Assembly: GCA_019009955.1 (NCBI GenBank)
Contig: CM032228.1
Coordinates: forward strand, 9,900,001-9,964,000
Reading direction: 5' to 3'
Origin: Riptortus pedestris
Taxonomy: Eukaryota; Arthropoda; Insecta; Hemiptera; Alydidae
DNA length: 64,000 nucleotides
This document shows, in pieces, positions 22,660 through 34,475 of this stretch. The position numbers and the translations under genes were made by a program. Numbering within the stretch: position 1 is the first letter of the stretch; each line of letters opens with the position of its first letter. Under the pieces are notes generated by a model that was not told the DNA's origin, ran no database searches, and saw only the letters and a program-made list of their open reading frames with translations.

Positions 22660-24050
22660 TATATATATAAAATTGTAACCTCTGTCTGTACATTGATTTT
22701 TTTCGCGAAATTTCACGATAACTTTTCGTTTCACATGTCATAGACACCATAACTGCATTTTGTTTCTTTGGTGTCTGTTTGTTTGTTTGTTTGTTTATTT
22801 GTTTGTTTGTTTGTTTGTTACCTTTTCACGCATAAACGGCTGCTGAACCGAATTTTATGAACTTGGTATGTGTATTACTACTAGCCCAACTTAGACTTTA
22901 GGCTATATTAATATTCTCTAAGACAAACAGGAGTGGGGGTTATAATGGAGGCCTGAAATTTAAAATAGCGATATTTCGGTTCCTATTGCTTTTTCAGCAA
23001 ATTTGCCCATTAGAAAAGTTGTTTATTTTGTAATTTAGAGTAACTTTTGTTATATGCACTTTTGCCGTATATGGAAGTATAAATGAGTTATACGCTAAAA
23101 ACTTTAGCGGGAGTCAACAATTTATTAGGCACAAAAGACTCAACCGAACTAAACCAAACTCGGTATGTGAATTAGTACTAACGCCTTCCTTATAATAAGC
23201 CATACTAACATGTCTAGGGACGGGCAGGGAGTGGGGGTTATATGGGAGGCCTGAAAATTAAAAATAGCGATATTTCGTTTCCTAATGCTTATTCAGCAAA
23301 TATGCCCATAAAAAAAAGTTGTTTATTTTGTTATTTACAGTAACTTTTGTTATATACACTTTTGCCGTATACGGAAGTATAAATGAGTTATACGCTAAAA
23401 ACTATAGCGGGAGTCCACAATTTTATTTGGCACAAAAGACTCAACCGAACTTAACCAAACTCGGTATGTGAATTAGCACTAACGCCTTCCTTATAATAAG
23501 CCATACTAACATTTCTAGGGATGGGCAGGAGTGGGGGTTATAAGGAAGGCCTGAATTTTAAAAATAGCGGTATTTCGTTTCTTATTGCATTTTCGGCAAA
23601 TATAAACATAACAAAAGTTGTTTATTTTGTTATTTAGAGTAACTTTGGTCATATTCATTTTTGTCTTTTAACAAAGTATAAACGAGATATACACTATAAA
23701 CTAAAGCGGGAGTCAACGATTTCATTGAGCGCTAACGAGTAAACCGAACTAACAAAAACTCAGTATGTCAATTAGCATTAATTCTTCCATGGTTATAAGG
23801 GAGGCCTGAAATAAAAATTCGCGATATTTCATTGTCTATTTGTCTACGGGAAATATGACAATTTGGAGGACAGTGAAGACTTACATAAAAAATTAATTTT
23901 ACTATTAACAAATGCCAACAACGGGAATTAACCCTAAACACTGGGACGGGTAAATGTCAAAATATTGTGCAAATTAAAGCCTTGCCAAAAAAATAACATC
24001 ACCGTTCAGCCTCAAATCAATTCCCGGGCGAAGCCGGGTATCTGAGCTAG
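22660..24050 (+). mobile_element. Helitron (HLE1) copy H6
   Basis: Begins immediately after the CTAG of H5 with a short TA run and AAAATTGTAACCTCTGTCTG. Three internal units have cores near 23019, 23319 and 23618 (about 300 bp apart). It ends with the hairpin CCCGGGCGAAGCCGGG and CTAG at 24047-24050. Confidence 0.85.
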
Positions 24051-24061
24051 TATATATATAT

Positions 24062-25670
24062 ATATATCTCTATATATATATAAAATTGTAACCTCTGTCT
24101 GTACATTGATTTTTTTCGCGAAATTTCACGATAACTTTTCGTTTCACATGTCATAGACACCATAACTGCATTTTGTTTCTTTGGTGTCTGTTTGTTTGTT
24201 TATTTGTTTGTTTGTTTATTTGTTTGTTTGTTTGTTACCTTTTCACGCATAAACGGCTGAACCGAATTTTATGAAACTTGGTATGTATATTACTACTAGC
24301 CCAACTTAGACTTTAGGCTATATTAATGTTCTCTAAGACGAACAGGAGTGGGGGTTATAAGGGAGGCCTGAAATTAAAAATAGCGATATTTCATTTTCTA
24401 TTGCTTTTTCAGCAAATATGCTCATAACAAAAGTTGTTTATTTTGTAATTTAGAGTAACTTTTGTTATATGCACTTTTGCCGTATACGGAAGTATAAATG
24501 AGTTATACGCTAAACACTATAGCGGGAGTCCACAATTTTATTTGGCATAAAAGACTCAACCGAACTAAAACAAACTCGCTGTGTGAATTAATACTAACGA
24601 TTTACTTATAATAAGCCATACTAACATTTCTAGGGACGGGCAGGAGTGGGGGTTATAAGGGAGACCAGAAATTAAAAATAGCGATATTTCGTTTCCTTTT
24701 TCAGCAAATATGCACATAACAAAAGTTGTTTATTTTGTTATTTAGAGTAACTTTTGTAATATGCACTTTTGCCGTATACGGAAGCATAAATGAGTTATAC
24801 GCTATAAACTAAAGTGGGAGTCCACAATTTTATTTGGCACTAAAAACTCAACCGAATTAAACCAAACTGGTTATGTGAATTAGTACTAACGCCTTCATTA
24901 TAATAAGCTATACTAACATTTCTAGGGACGGGCAGGAAGTGGGGGTTATAAGGAACGCCTGAAATTTATAATAGTGATATTTCGCTTCCTATTGCATTTT
25001 CGGCAAATATGCACATAACAAAAGTTGTTTATTTTGTTATTTAGAGAAACTTTTTTTTTTTTTATATACACTATCATCGTATACCGAAATATTAAGACGT
25101 TATACGCTAAAAATTATAGCGGGAGACAACAATTTTATTTGGCACAAAAGACTCAACCGAACTAAATAAAACACTCATTATGTGTATTAGCACTAACGCC
25201 TTCCTTATAATAAGCCATTCTAACATTTCTAGGGACGGGCAGGAGTGGGGGTTATAAGGGAGGCATGAAATTAATAATAATGATTTCCTATTGGGTTTTC
25301 GGCAAATATGCACATATCAAAAGTTGTTTATTTTGTTATTTAGAGAAATTTGCTCAACACTTCTTTTCAATATGAACTACCAGGTACCTCACCTGAAAAA
25401 ATTAATTCAAATGTATATCAATATTTTCTCCTTAATAATTCAAATCTATGCATAATGCACAGGAGACGGGAAATATGACAATATGCAGGACAGTGAAGTT
25501 TTACATAAAAAAAATAATTTTATTATTAACAAATGCCAACAACGGGTATTAACCCTAAACACTGGAACGGGTAAATGTCAAAATATTGTGCAATGTAAAG
25601 CCTTGCCAAAAATATACCATCACCATTCAGCCTCAAATGAATTCCCGAGCGAAGCTGGGTATCTAAGCTA

Positions 25671-25671
<1 letters not shown>
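24062..25671 (+). mobile_element. Helitron (HLE1) copy H7
   Basis: Follows H6 after about 10 bp of TA/CT repeat. Four internal units have cores near 24433, 24725, 25024 and 25323, making it the longest copy. The 3' hairpin is slightly decayed (CCCGAGCGAAGCTGGG) with CTAG at 25668-25671. It runs straight into a TA tract (25672-25703). Confidence 0.85.
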
Positions 25672-25703
<32 letters not shown>

Positions 25704-25706
<3 letters not shown>

Positions 25707-26533
25707 TGTTAAAGCTCTAGCGGTCGAAATTGTTGCTTGTTCATTACCAAACTTGATATTTATACGTTTTATATAAAAATAAAGATCAAGTGGGTTAATG
25801 GCTGAAATCGGACCAGTGGGAGAGGGCGGGTTTTTAGAGGGGAGGATTTAAAAAAAATGCAAAATATCTCCATTATTATGAGATTGTCCTCATGGTCGAA
25901 AAATTGCATAGAACCAATGTTATTGCAAATTGAATGATATATTCAAAATATTGTTATATACATTTATTTTCTATCTTGTATATTAACCGAGATATTTGCA
26001 TTTTCCAGTTTAGAGCCTTCAGCAAACCCCCACTTCTACTCGTGTCACATTAACAATAAGCTGTTATATCATGACTCACTTTATTACAAGGTTAAACACC
26101 AAATATTGCTACTTTGTGAGATATATGCAAATACGTTCTGTTGACTCCCCCCCCCTTCTTTTGTTCTTGGATTAATAAAACTTGAGTGATTGAGATGAAA
26201 ATGATTCCGATTCATTACAAATTACAGCACTAGCTTCAGTAAATAGTTTTCAATAAAATTAATATGTTATATTCAGATATATTTCATTAATTGTTTTCCT
26301 TTCCGGTCTATCTAACTGTTCGCGCTGCGAGGTTGGCTGGCCTGTTCGTTTACAATTCAGCCGCTTTCCGTTGTAGAGATTGTTAACTTGTAAATTGACC
26401 GAAGGATTTCTCACTACAGTTTGTATTTATTCACTTGACATTCGCGGTAGTGTTACCAGTATGTAGATTTATACATTGTAAACCTTCGCGTGGGAAATCT
26501 GCTTAGTTTACGCAGCCCCTTCGAGATGGACTT
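25704..26533 (+). mobile_element. HINE-like element L/M, right half
   Basis: Begins in the block that normally follows the central microsatellite (CTGTTAAAGCTCTAGCGGTC), then the G-rich stretch and type I right module with a C-run near 26147-26155. It finishes with GGGAAATCTGCTTAGTTTAC and GCAGCCCC, with a decayed terminus. Together with 19992-20090 it makes one element. Confidence 0.75.
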
Positions 26534-27180
26534 CTGTTTGAACATTAGACTTGTCTAGTGGACGATCATATCATACGAAGGTAATCATCATATAAGAATG
26601 TGATGAATAATCGTTTACAAGTCATGTTAAGTGTTAGGTTTTCTGACAACAATCTGAGATTATCACAGGCACGAGTGTCTTATCAAAAGAAGCAAAACAT
26701 TTGCGATGGTTATATCTTAATTGGCATTTCGAATTTTTAGTCTACATTCACAAGCACGCACACAAATCAAGTAAGCAATCAAGTTTGACACTATATTTTT
26801 TAAACAAACCAGAACACTGAATTTATAATTTTGCCCAAACTAGCTATATCTAATACTGGCTGACATAGATCAAAAACAAATAATCTATATTATGTACAGA
26901 CTAGGATGTTGCAGGGAGTGAAGGACTTTTGAATTGGGATATTCTTAGAAAACTTTCTCCCCCTTCCTTCACAAGAAATTCATGTAGTGCCAATTTCATG
27001 TAACCTATAATCAACGAATGTTTACAATACTGTATTATATTAATCGTTGGAACACTTTAACTTTATTAAAAAAAAATTGTAATTTCTTCCACGTGGAAGA
27101 TCAATAATTAGCACAACAAATGTTGTTTCAAGCATTTTTTTTCAAGACCAAAACATTGTTCACTTTAGTTTCTATATATT
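26534..27180. other. Unassigned spacer
   Basis: About 650 bp with no recognisable elements, frames or strong secondary structure. Confidence 0.35.
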
Positions 27181-27262
27181 CAGGTGTAAAACCTAAACAC
27201 TGAGACTGGGAAATTTAAAAATATTATCAAATGCAAAGCCTCGCCAAAAAGAATAAATACTG
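27181..27262 (+). mobile_element. Helitron 3'-region fragment
   Basis: GTGTAAAACCTAAACACTGA and GCAAAGCCTCGCCAAAAAGA correspond to the segment upstream of the terminal hairpin in H2-H7. The hairpin and CTAG are missing. Confidence 0.55.
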
Positions 27263-27323
27263 TTCTGGGAAACAGGTCTCAATAACACGAAGTCTTCCCA
27301 CCAATTTATTTATTCACGCACAA

Positions 27324-27354
27324 GGCCTTTCGGCACTAACGTGCCATCATCAGG
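27324..27354 (-). other. Hammerhead-ribozyme-like motif
   Basis: On the minus strand: CCTGATGAT, then GGCAC-GTTA-GTGCC, then GAAAGGCC. CTGATGA and GAAA are the two catalytic-core strands and GGCAC/GTGCC would be helix II. One extra T lies between the first core strand and helix II compared with the consensus, so it may be inactive, or may only resemble the motif. Confidence 0.35.
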
Positions 27355-27528
27355 TGCTAACCAACAAACAACAAAGAAACAAGCTTAGGCCAAGTTATGC
27401 ATCCAACAATTACATTTTGAAACATTTAACAAAATAGAATTTCATACTAAAATCAGTCTTACGAAAACGTCCTAACTTAAAACTACTAGAATCTAAGTCA
27501 AACATTAAAAGAATAAAAAATACTGTTC

Positions 27529-28155
27529 TCCAGACGTCGAATGAACTAGACAATTCCCCTTTGATGTATGCCGCCTCCCTATAAGAAGGAGCTCGGGCCA
27601 GCCGTGAGTCAGTTTATGCTCAGCGATCTTGATGGTCACATCAGTGCTACAGTGCGACTTAGTACAGTGCGGTAAAGTGTTTTTATAAGAAGAACAGTGT
27701 TGCGCCGTGACTGTAAGTAACAGTTTAGTGCCGTGTTTAAGACAGTGCAGTGCCGCGTCGAAAGAAGTAAGGACAGTGCAGTGCCTGCGAAGTAGAGAAG
27801 GTACAGTGCAGTGTCCGCGAATAGTAAAGGACAGTGCAGTGCCGTCTTTCTGTGAATTTCTGTGGGGTTTGAAGATTGGACTGTGACTCATTGAAGAACA
27901 CTGTAACGCTATCAGTGTATACTGTGAGTCAGGTAATTAGAAGAATTATCACCAAGTTTTTTTTTTTCTTTTGATTGTGCTTTTTTTTTTTTTGGTTTTT
28001 TTTGTCATTTCTTTTGTGCTTGCATTGTGAATTAAATTTTGCAGTGATAGTAAAACTAGTTGATGAAACTTGGCGAGTATTTAATTGTTGCGATCCAAAA
28101 GAACTCTTATAAAAAACGTTTATTACTGGTTTTGGTAATAAAAAACTCGTAAACA
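27529..28155 (+). mobile_element. Partial solo LTR, copy 4
   Basis: Inverted relative to the copies at 1.5 and 3.8 kb. It starts at CCAGACGTCGAATGAAC, so the upstream U3 is missing. It has a TATAAGAA box (27580-27587), TCAGTT 29 bp downstream (27609), the GGACAGTGCAGTGCC repeats and AATAAA near the right end (GTAATAAAAAACTCG), and closes with GTAAACA. Homopolymer T runs near 27958-27992 look expanded. The 128-residue minus frame is a shadow of the LTR. Confidence 0.65.
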
Positions 28156-28158
28156 ATA

Positions 28159-28199
<41 letters not shown>

Positions 28200-28201
<2 letters not shown>

Positions 28202-28706
28202 TGGAGAGGGAGAGGGAGAGGGAGAGGGAGTGGGAGAGAGAGAGAGAGGAAGGGAGCGATAGAGAGAGAGAGGAGAGAGAGAGTGGGAGAGCGAGGCGAG
28301 GAGAAGGAGAGAGAGAGATATGAGAGAGAGAGAGATTGAGAGAGAGAGACGTGAGAGAGGAGACTGAGGAGAGAGAGAGAGAGAGGATGAGAGAGCGAGA
28401 GAGAGAGAGAGATTGGAGCAGAGGAGAGAGAGTTGATAGAGAGAGAGAGTGAGAGATGAGAGAGGTGAGAGAGAGAGAGAGAGAGGAGAGAGGAGTGAGA
28501 GAGAGGAGAGAGTAGGAGAGATGAGAGAGAGAGAGAGAGAGATGAGAGAGAGAGGAGAGAGCTAGTATGAAGAGGAGAGAGATGAGAGATTAGAGAGAGG
28601 AGAGATGAGAGGATAGGAGAGAGATGGACGGAGAGAGAGACTGAGAGAGAGGAGAGTAGAGAGGAAGAGAAGATGAGAGAGAGTGTGAGAGAGTAGCGAG
28701 GAGTTA

Positions 28707-28739
<33 letters not shown>

Positions 28740-28745
28740 GAGAGA
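28200..28745. repeat. Irregular GA-rich tract
   Basis: A GA tract with frequent single-base insertions of T, G and C, unlike the clean tract at 15.7 kb. It may be natural decay or sequencing error. Short Ser/Leu frames in it are meaningless. Confidence 0.85.
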
Positions 28746-28806
28746 ATTATATGATCGACCATTTAGAAACGGGAGGTTCAAGTAGGTTTGTTCTTGCCAA
28801 CCACTA

Positions 28807-28858
28807 TATTCATAGAAAAGTAGTTACGTAGAGGCTGCGTAAACTAAACAGAATTCGC
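28807..28858 (-). mobile_element. HINE-like 3' tip, diverged
   Basis: AAAAGTAGTTACGTAGAGGC then TGCGTAAACTAAACAGAATT matches the inverted 3' end with several substitutions. Confidence 0.45.
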
Positions 28859-28974
28859 AGTTGCATACAACACTAGTAATGTCATATATTGGATTAACAT
28901 AAGCATTGAATAATCCTCTCCTTTCATTACATACCGGTAAAATGTCTTTTTGAATTATGACCGGAGATGAATAA

Positions 28975-31900
28975 TGAAATAAACCCGAGCCCTTCAGGTG
29001 AATAATAAAATAAACCCGAGCCCTTCAGGTGAATAATAAAATAAACCCGAGCCCTACAGGTGAATAATAAAATAAAGACCCGTGAGCCCCTCAGGTGAAT
29101 AATGAAATAAAACCCGAGCAGCCCTCATGTAAAATAATGAAATAAACCCCGAGCCCTTCAGGTGAATAATAGAAAACAAACCCGAGCCCCTCAGGTGGGA
29201 ATAAATAAAAATAAACCCGAGCCCTTCAGGTGAATAATAAATAAACCAGAGCCCCTCAGGTGAATAATAAAATGAAATCAGAGCCCCCTCAGCGTGAATA
29301 ATAAAATAAACCCGAGCCCCTCAGGTGAATAATAAAAAATAAACCCGAGCACCCTCAGGTGAATAATAAATAAACCAGAGCCCCTCAGTGTGAATAATAA
29401 AATAAACCAGAGCGCCTTCAGGTGAATAATAAAACTAACCCGAGCCCCTCGGGTGAATAATAAAATAAACCGATGCCCTTCAGGTGAATAATAAAATAAA
29501 CCAGGATGTCCCTCAGTGGGTGAATAATAAAATAAACCAGAGCCTACTCAGGTTGGAGATAATAAAATAAGAAACCCGAGCCCCTCAGGTGAATAATAAA
29601 ATTAAACCAGAGCCCCTCAGGTGAATAATAAAATAGTAAACCCGAGCCCTTCAGTTCTTTTGTTCTTATTTCTTAAGATTCGTGATGATTGTGTTATTTT
29701 GTTGATGAATTATAAACAAAAAACCCGAGCCCCTCAGGTGAATAATAAAATAAAACCCGTGCCCTTCAGGTGAATAATAAAATAAACCAGAGCCTCTCAG
29801 GTGAATAATAAAATAAACAGAGCCCCTCAGGTGAATACTAAAATAAACCCCGAGCCCCTCAGTGTGTAATAATAAAATAAACCCGAGCCCTCAGGTGAAT
29901 AATAAAATAAACCAGAGCCCCTCAAGGTGAATAATAAAATAAACCAGAGCCCTTCAGGTGTGAATAATAAAACATAACCCGAAGCCCTCAGGTGAATAAT
30001 AAAATAAAACCCGAGCCCCTCAGGTGAATAATAAAATAAAACCCGAGCCCCTCAGGGTGAATAATAAAATAAACCCGTAGCCCCTCAGGTGAATAATAAA
30101 ATAAACCAGAGCCCCTCAGGTGAATAATGAAATGAAACCGAGCCCTTCAGGTGAATAATAAAACTAACCCGAGCCCTCAGGAGAATAATAAATAAACCCG
30201 AGACCCTTCAGGTGAATAATAAAATAAACCCGAGCCCCTTCAGGTGAATAATAAAATTAACCCGAGTCCCCTCAGGTGAATAATTGAAATAATCCCGTAG
30301 CCCTCAGGTAAATAATGAAAATAAACCCGAGCCCTTCAGGTGAATATAAATACAAACCCGAGCCCCTCAGGTGAATAATAAGAATAAACCCGAGCCCTTC
30401 AGGTGAATAATATAATAAACCAGAGACCCTCAGGTGAATAATAAAATAAACTCAGAGCCCCTCAGGTGAATAATAAAAATAAACCGAGCCCCTTCAGGTG
30501 AATAATAAAATAAACCCGAGCTCCCTCAGGTGAATAATAAAATAAACCAGATGCCCCTCAGGTGAATAATAAAATATAAACCAGAGCCCCTTCAGATGAA
30601 TAATAAAACTAACCCGAGGCCCCTCAGGTGGGAATAATAAAATAAACCCGAGCCCTTCAGGTGGAAATAATAAAATTAAACCAGAGCCCCTCAGTGTGAA
30701 TAATAAAAATAACCAGAGCCCCTGCAGGTGAATAATAAAATAAACCCGAGCCAACTCAGGTGAATAATAAAATAACCCGAGCCCTTCAGGTGAATAATAA
30801 ACATGACTATATGAACCAGAGCCCCTCAGGTGAATAATAAAATAAAACCAGTAGCCCCTCAGCGTGAATAATAAAATAAACCCGAGCCCCTCAGGTGAAT
30901 AATAAAATAAACGCGAGCCCCTCTAGGTGAATAATAAAATAAACCAGAGCCCCTCAGGTGAATAATAATTAAATAAAACCAGAGCCTTCCATGGTGAATA
31001 TTAAAAAACTAACCGAGCCCCTCAGACCTGGAATAATAAAATAAACCCGAGCCCCTCAGTGAATAATAAAATAAACCCGAGCCCCTCAGGTGAATAATAA
31101 AATAAACCCGAGCCCCTCAGATCAGGGAATAATAAAATAAACCAGAGCCCCTCAGCGTGATTAATGAAATAAACCCGAGCCCCTTCAGGGAATAATAAAA
31201 CTAACCGAGCCCTCAGGTGAATAATAAAATAAACCCGGGAGACCCATCAGGTGAATAATAATAATAAACCAGAGCCCCTCAAGGTGAATAATAAAATAAA
31301 CCAGAGCCCCTCAAGCGTGAATAATAAAATAAATCCCGAGCCCCTCAGGTGAATAATTAAAATATAAGACCAGAGCCCTCAGAGTGAACAATAAAATAAA
31401 CCGAAGCCCTTCAGGTGAATAATAAAATAAACCTGAGCCCCTCAGTGTGAATAATAAAACAAAACCAGAGCCCCTCAGGTGATATAATAAAATAACCCGA
31501 GCCCCTCAGGGTGAATAAATAAAATAAACCAGAGCCCCTCAGGTGAATAATAAAATAAACCCGAGCCCGCTCAGGTGAATAATAAAATAAACCCTGAGCC
31601 CCTCAGGTGAGTATATAAAATAAACCAGAGCCCCTCAGTGTGAATAATAAAATAAACCAGAGACCCTCAGGTGAATAATGAAATAAACCCGAGCCCTTCA
31701 GGTGAATAATAAAACTAACCCGAGCCCCTCAGGTGAATAATAAAATAAACCCGAGCCAATAATCTCAATAATAAAAAAAAAAAGAGCCCCTCAGGTGGAT
31801 AATAAAATAAACCAGAGCCCCTCAGGTGAATAATGAAATAATCGAGCCCCTCAGGTGAATAATAAAAATAAACCAGAGCCCTCAGGTGAATAATAAAATA

Positions 31901-33472
31901 AACCCGAGCCCTTCAGGTGAATAACCTTCAGGTGGTGAATAAATAAATGTCCAAAACCAGAGCCCCTCAGGTGAATAATAAATAAACAGAGCCCACTCAG
32001 AGTGAATAATAAAATAAACTCGCCTGCCCTTCAGGTGAATAATAAAATAAACCCGAGCCCTTCAGGTGAATAATAAAATAAACCCGAGCCCTTCAGGTGA
32101 ATAATAAAACTAACCCGAGCCCCTCAGGTGAATAATAAAATAAACCCGAGCCCTTCAGGTGAATAATAAAATAAACCAGAGCCCCTCAGGTGAATAATAA
32201 AAAAATCAAGAGCCCATCAGGTGTATAATAAAATAAACCCGAGACCCCTCAGGTGAATAATAAAATAAACCAGAGCCCTTCAGGTGAATAATAAAATAAA
32301 CCCGAGCCCTTCAGGTGAATAATAAAATAAACCAGAGCCCCTCAGGTGAATAATAAAATAAACCAGAGCCCCTCAGGTGAATAATAAAATAAACCCGAGC
32401 CCCTCAGGTGAATAATAAAATAAACCCGAGCCCCTCAGGTGAATAATAAAATAAACCAGAGCCCCTCAGGTGAATAATAAAATAAACCAGAGCCCCTCAG
32501 GTGAATAATAAAATAAACCAGAGCCCTTCAGGTGAATAATAAAACTAACCCGAGCCCCTCAGGTGAATAATAAAATAAACCCGAGCCCCTCAGGTGAATA
32601 ATAAAATAAACCAGAGCCCCTCAGGTGAATAATAAAATAAACCCGAGCCCCTCAGGTGAATAATAAAATAAACCCGAGCCCCTCAGGTGAATAATAAAAT
32701 AAACCAGAGCCCCTCAGGTGAATAATAAAATAAACCCGAGCCCCTCAGGTGAATAATAAAATAAACCCGAGCCCCTCAGGTGAATAATAAAATAAACCCG
32801 AGCCCCTCAGGTGAATAATAAAATAAACCAGAGCCCCTCAGGTGAATAATAAAATAAACCCGAGCCCCTCAGGTGAATAATAAAATAAACCCGAGCCCCT
32901 CAGGTGAATAATAAAATAAACCAGAGCCCCTCAGGTGAATAATAAAATAAACCCGAGCCCCTCAGGTGAATAATAAAATAAACCCGAGCCCCTCAGGTGA
33001 ATAATAAAATAAACCAGAGCCCCTCAGGTGAATAATAAAATAAACCAGAGCCCCTCAGGTGAATAATAAAATAAACCCGAGCCCCTCAGGTGAATAATAA
33101 AATAAACCCGAGCCCCTCAGTGAATAATAAAATAAACCAGAGAGCCCTCAGGTGAATAATAAAATAAACCCGAGCCCCTCAGAATAATAAAATAAACCCG
33201 AGCCCCTCAGGTGCATAATAAAATAAACCCGAGCCCCTCAGGTGAATAATAAAATAAACCCGAGCCCCTCAGGTGAATAATAAAATAAACCCGAGCCCTT
33301 CAGGTGAATAATAAAATAAACCCGAGCCCCTCAGGTGAATAATAAAATAAACCCGAGCCCTTCAGGTGAATAATAAAATAAACCCGAGCCCCTCAGGTGA
33401 ATAATAAAATAAACCCGAGCCCTTCAGGTGAATAATAAAATAAACCCGAGCCCCTCAGGTGAATAATGAAAT
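28975..33472 (+). repeat. 31-bp minisatellite array
   Basis: Roughly 145 tandem units of CCCGAGCCCCTCAGGTGAAT plus AATAAAATAAA (31 bp). Two variable positions recur: CCCGAG versus CCAGAG, and CCCCTC versus CCCTTC. Right of about 32020 the units are almost perfect; to the left they carry many single-base indels. There are no unique spacers, so it is not CRISPR-like. One 60-bp non-repeat interruption lies at about 29646-29703. The 86-residue minus frame is a translation of the repeat. Confidence 0.95.
29646..29703. other. Non-repeat interruption in the 31-bp array
   Basis: T-rich sequence (TTTTGTTCTTATTTCTTAAG onward) that does not match the unit. It could be an old insertion or a remnant of the pre-array sequence. 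Confidence 0.6.
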
Positions 33473-33785
33473 GTAAAACTACTTAGAATTAAAGGTAGGT
33501 AAGAAAAGAAAGAAATATTGCAATTAAGGAGATTTAGAATATCTAACGAAGCATTTTTAGAAGGCCTCAATCTCCAAACACGTCAGTAATTAGGTTAGGT
33601 ACACGAATTTTTCGTTGCTTCAATCATTCTGACAGTCCATCTCATCTTCTTGGACCCATTCTTTTATTATTAACAGAATGTATATTCTGTTAGCTGTCAA
33701 TAACTTAAATCAATAAATGACAATTTTGCAATAAACCATACCACTTCATTAGTCCTACTATACATAAAATTCATGTAGTTACTTT
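33473..33785. other. Unassigned spacer
   Basis: The right flank of the minisatellite. Nothing recognised. Confidence 0.35.
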
Positions 33786-33983
33786 TATTTAAAGCGTTGG
33801 CCTTAATCTCACCTGGTATACCTAGAGTGGCGGGTCGATTCTCGCCTGGGAAGTAGAAATTTAACTATAGACGAACTCATTAAATAAAATCCTTAGTCCA
33901 TCCCGGACTAAAGAAGGATAGTAACCTGTAGATCACCCGGTACAATTAGCCGTAGAAGCACAATGTGGGCGTTAATAAATAAC
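33786..33983 (+). mobile_element. tRNA-derived SINE S2
   Basis: Contains AAAGCGTTGGCCTTAATCTC, CTAGAGTGGCGGGTCGATTC (B box) and GCCTGGGAAG. The body segment GTAACCTGTAGATCACCCGG and the tail GTTAATAAATAAC follow. The A-box head is missing and the body is diverged. Confidence 0.65.
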
Positions 33984-34403
33984 TTTTTTTTTGTATTTAA
34001 AACATTTCCATACATTGTTCAATAGAATTCATTTGAGTTTTTGTTTTTAAAAAATGCTTAAATTAATTCAAATTTGGTAAATAAATAGTCCGTTTTTCAG
34101 GAGGAGGTGCGCATTTGCCATCGTTTACTACCTATACATTTGACTACTTGTGTGTAGAATCCTTTTTTGCAATAATTTTGAAAGTTTCGCGCTTCCTAGT
34201 TGTAGTTCTAAATAACGCAGTGAGAGTTATTAAAGCTTGAAAAATTTATTAAGAGACCCCCATTTTCATAGTTCCTATATGAGGTTAAATGTGCAAGTTT
34301 AATAACATTCATAAAGTATATGTGGTGGCGAAGCGTAGCTCCATAAAAAATACCTAAAAAAAATAAGAGGGGTCATATAGATATATATATCCTAGGCAAT
34401 CCT
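33984..34403. other. Unassigned spacer
   Basis: A T-run follows the SINE tail; otherwise nothing is recognised. Confidence 0.35.
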
Positions 34404-34433
34404 AGGGGCGCCGGTTGCCGTGCGGGTTAAAGA
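34404..34433 (+). mobile_element. SINE head fragment
   Basis: GGGGCGCCGGTTGCCGTGCG and GGTTAAAG resemble the A-box head of the SINE at 56188. It stops just before a HINE-like terminus. Confidence 0.4.
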
Positions 34434-34475
34434 CTGGGAACATTTACAATACCGCCAATAAGCTGTGAAGGTAAA

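Noticed and set aside
28975..33472. CRISPR-like appearance of the 31-bp repeats
   Set aside because: Units are contiguous with no unique spacers and the context is eukaryotic.
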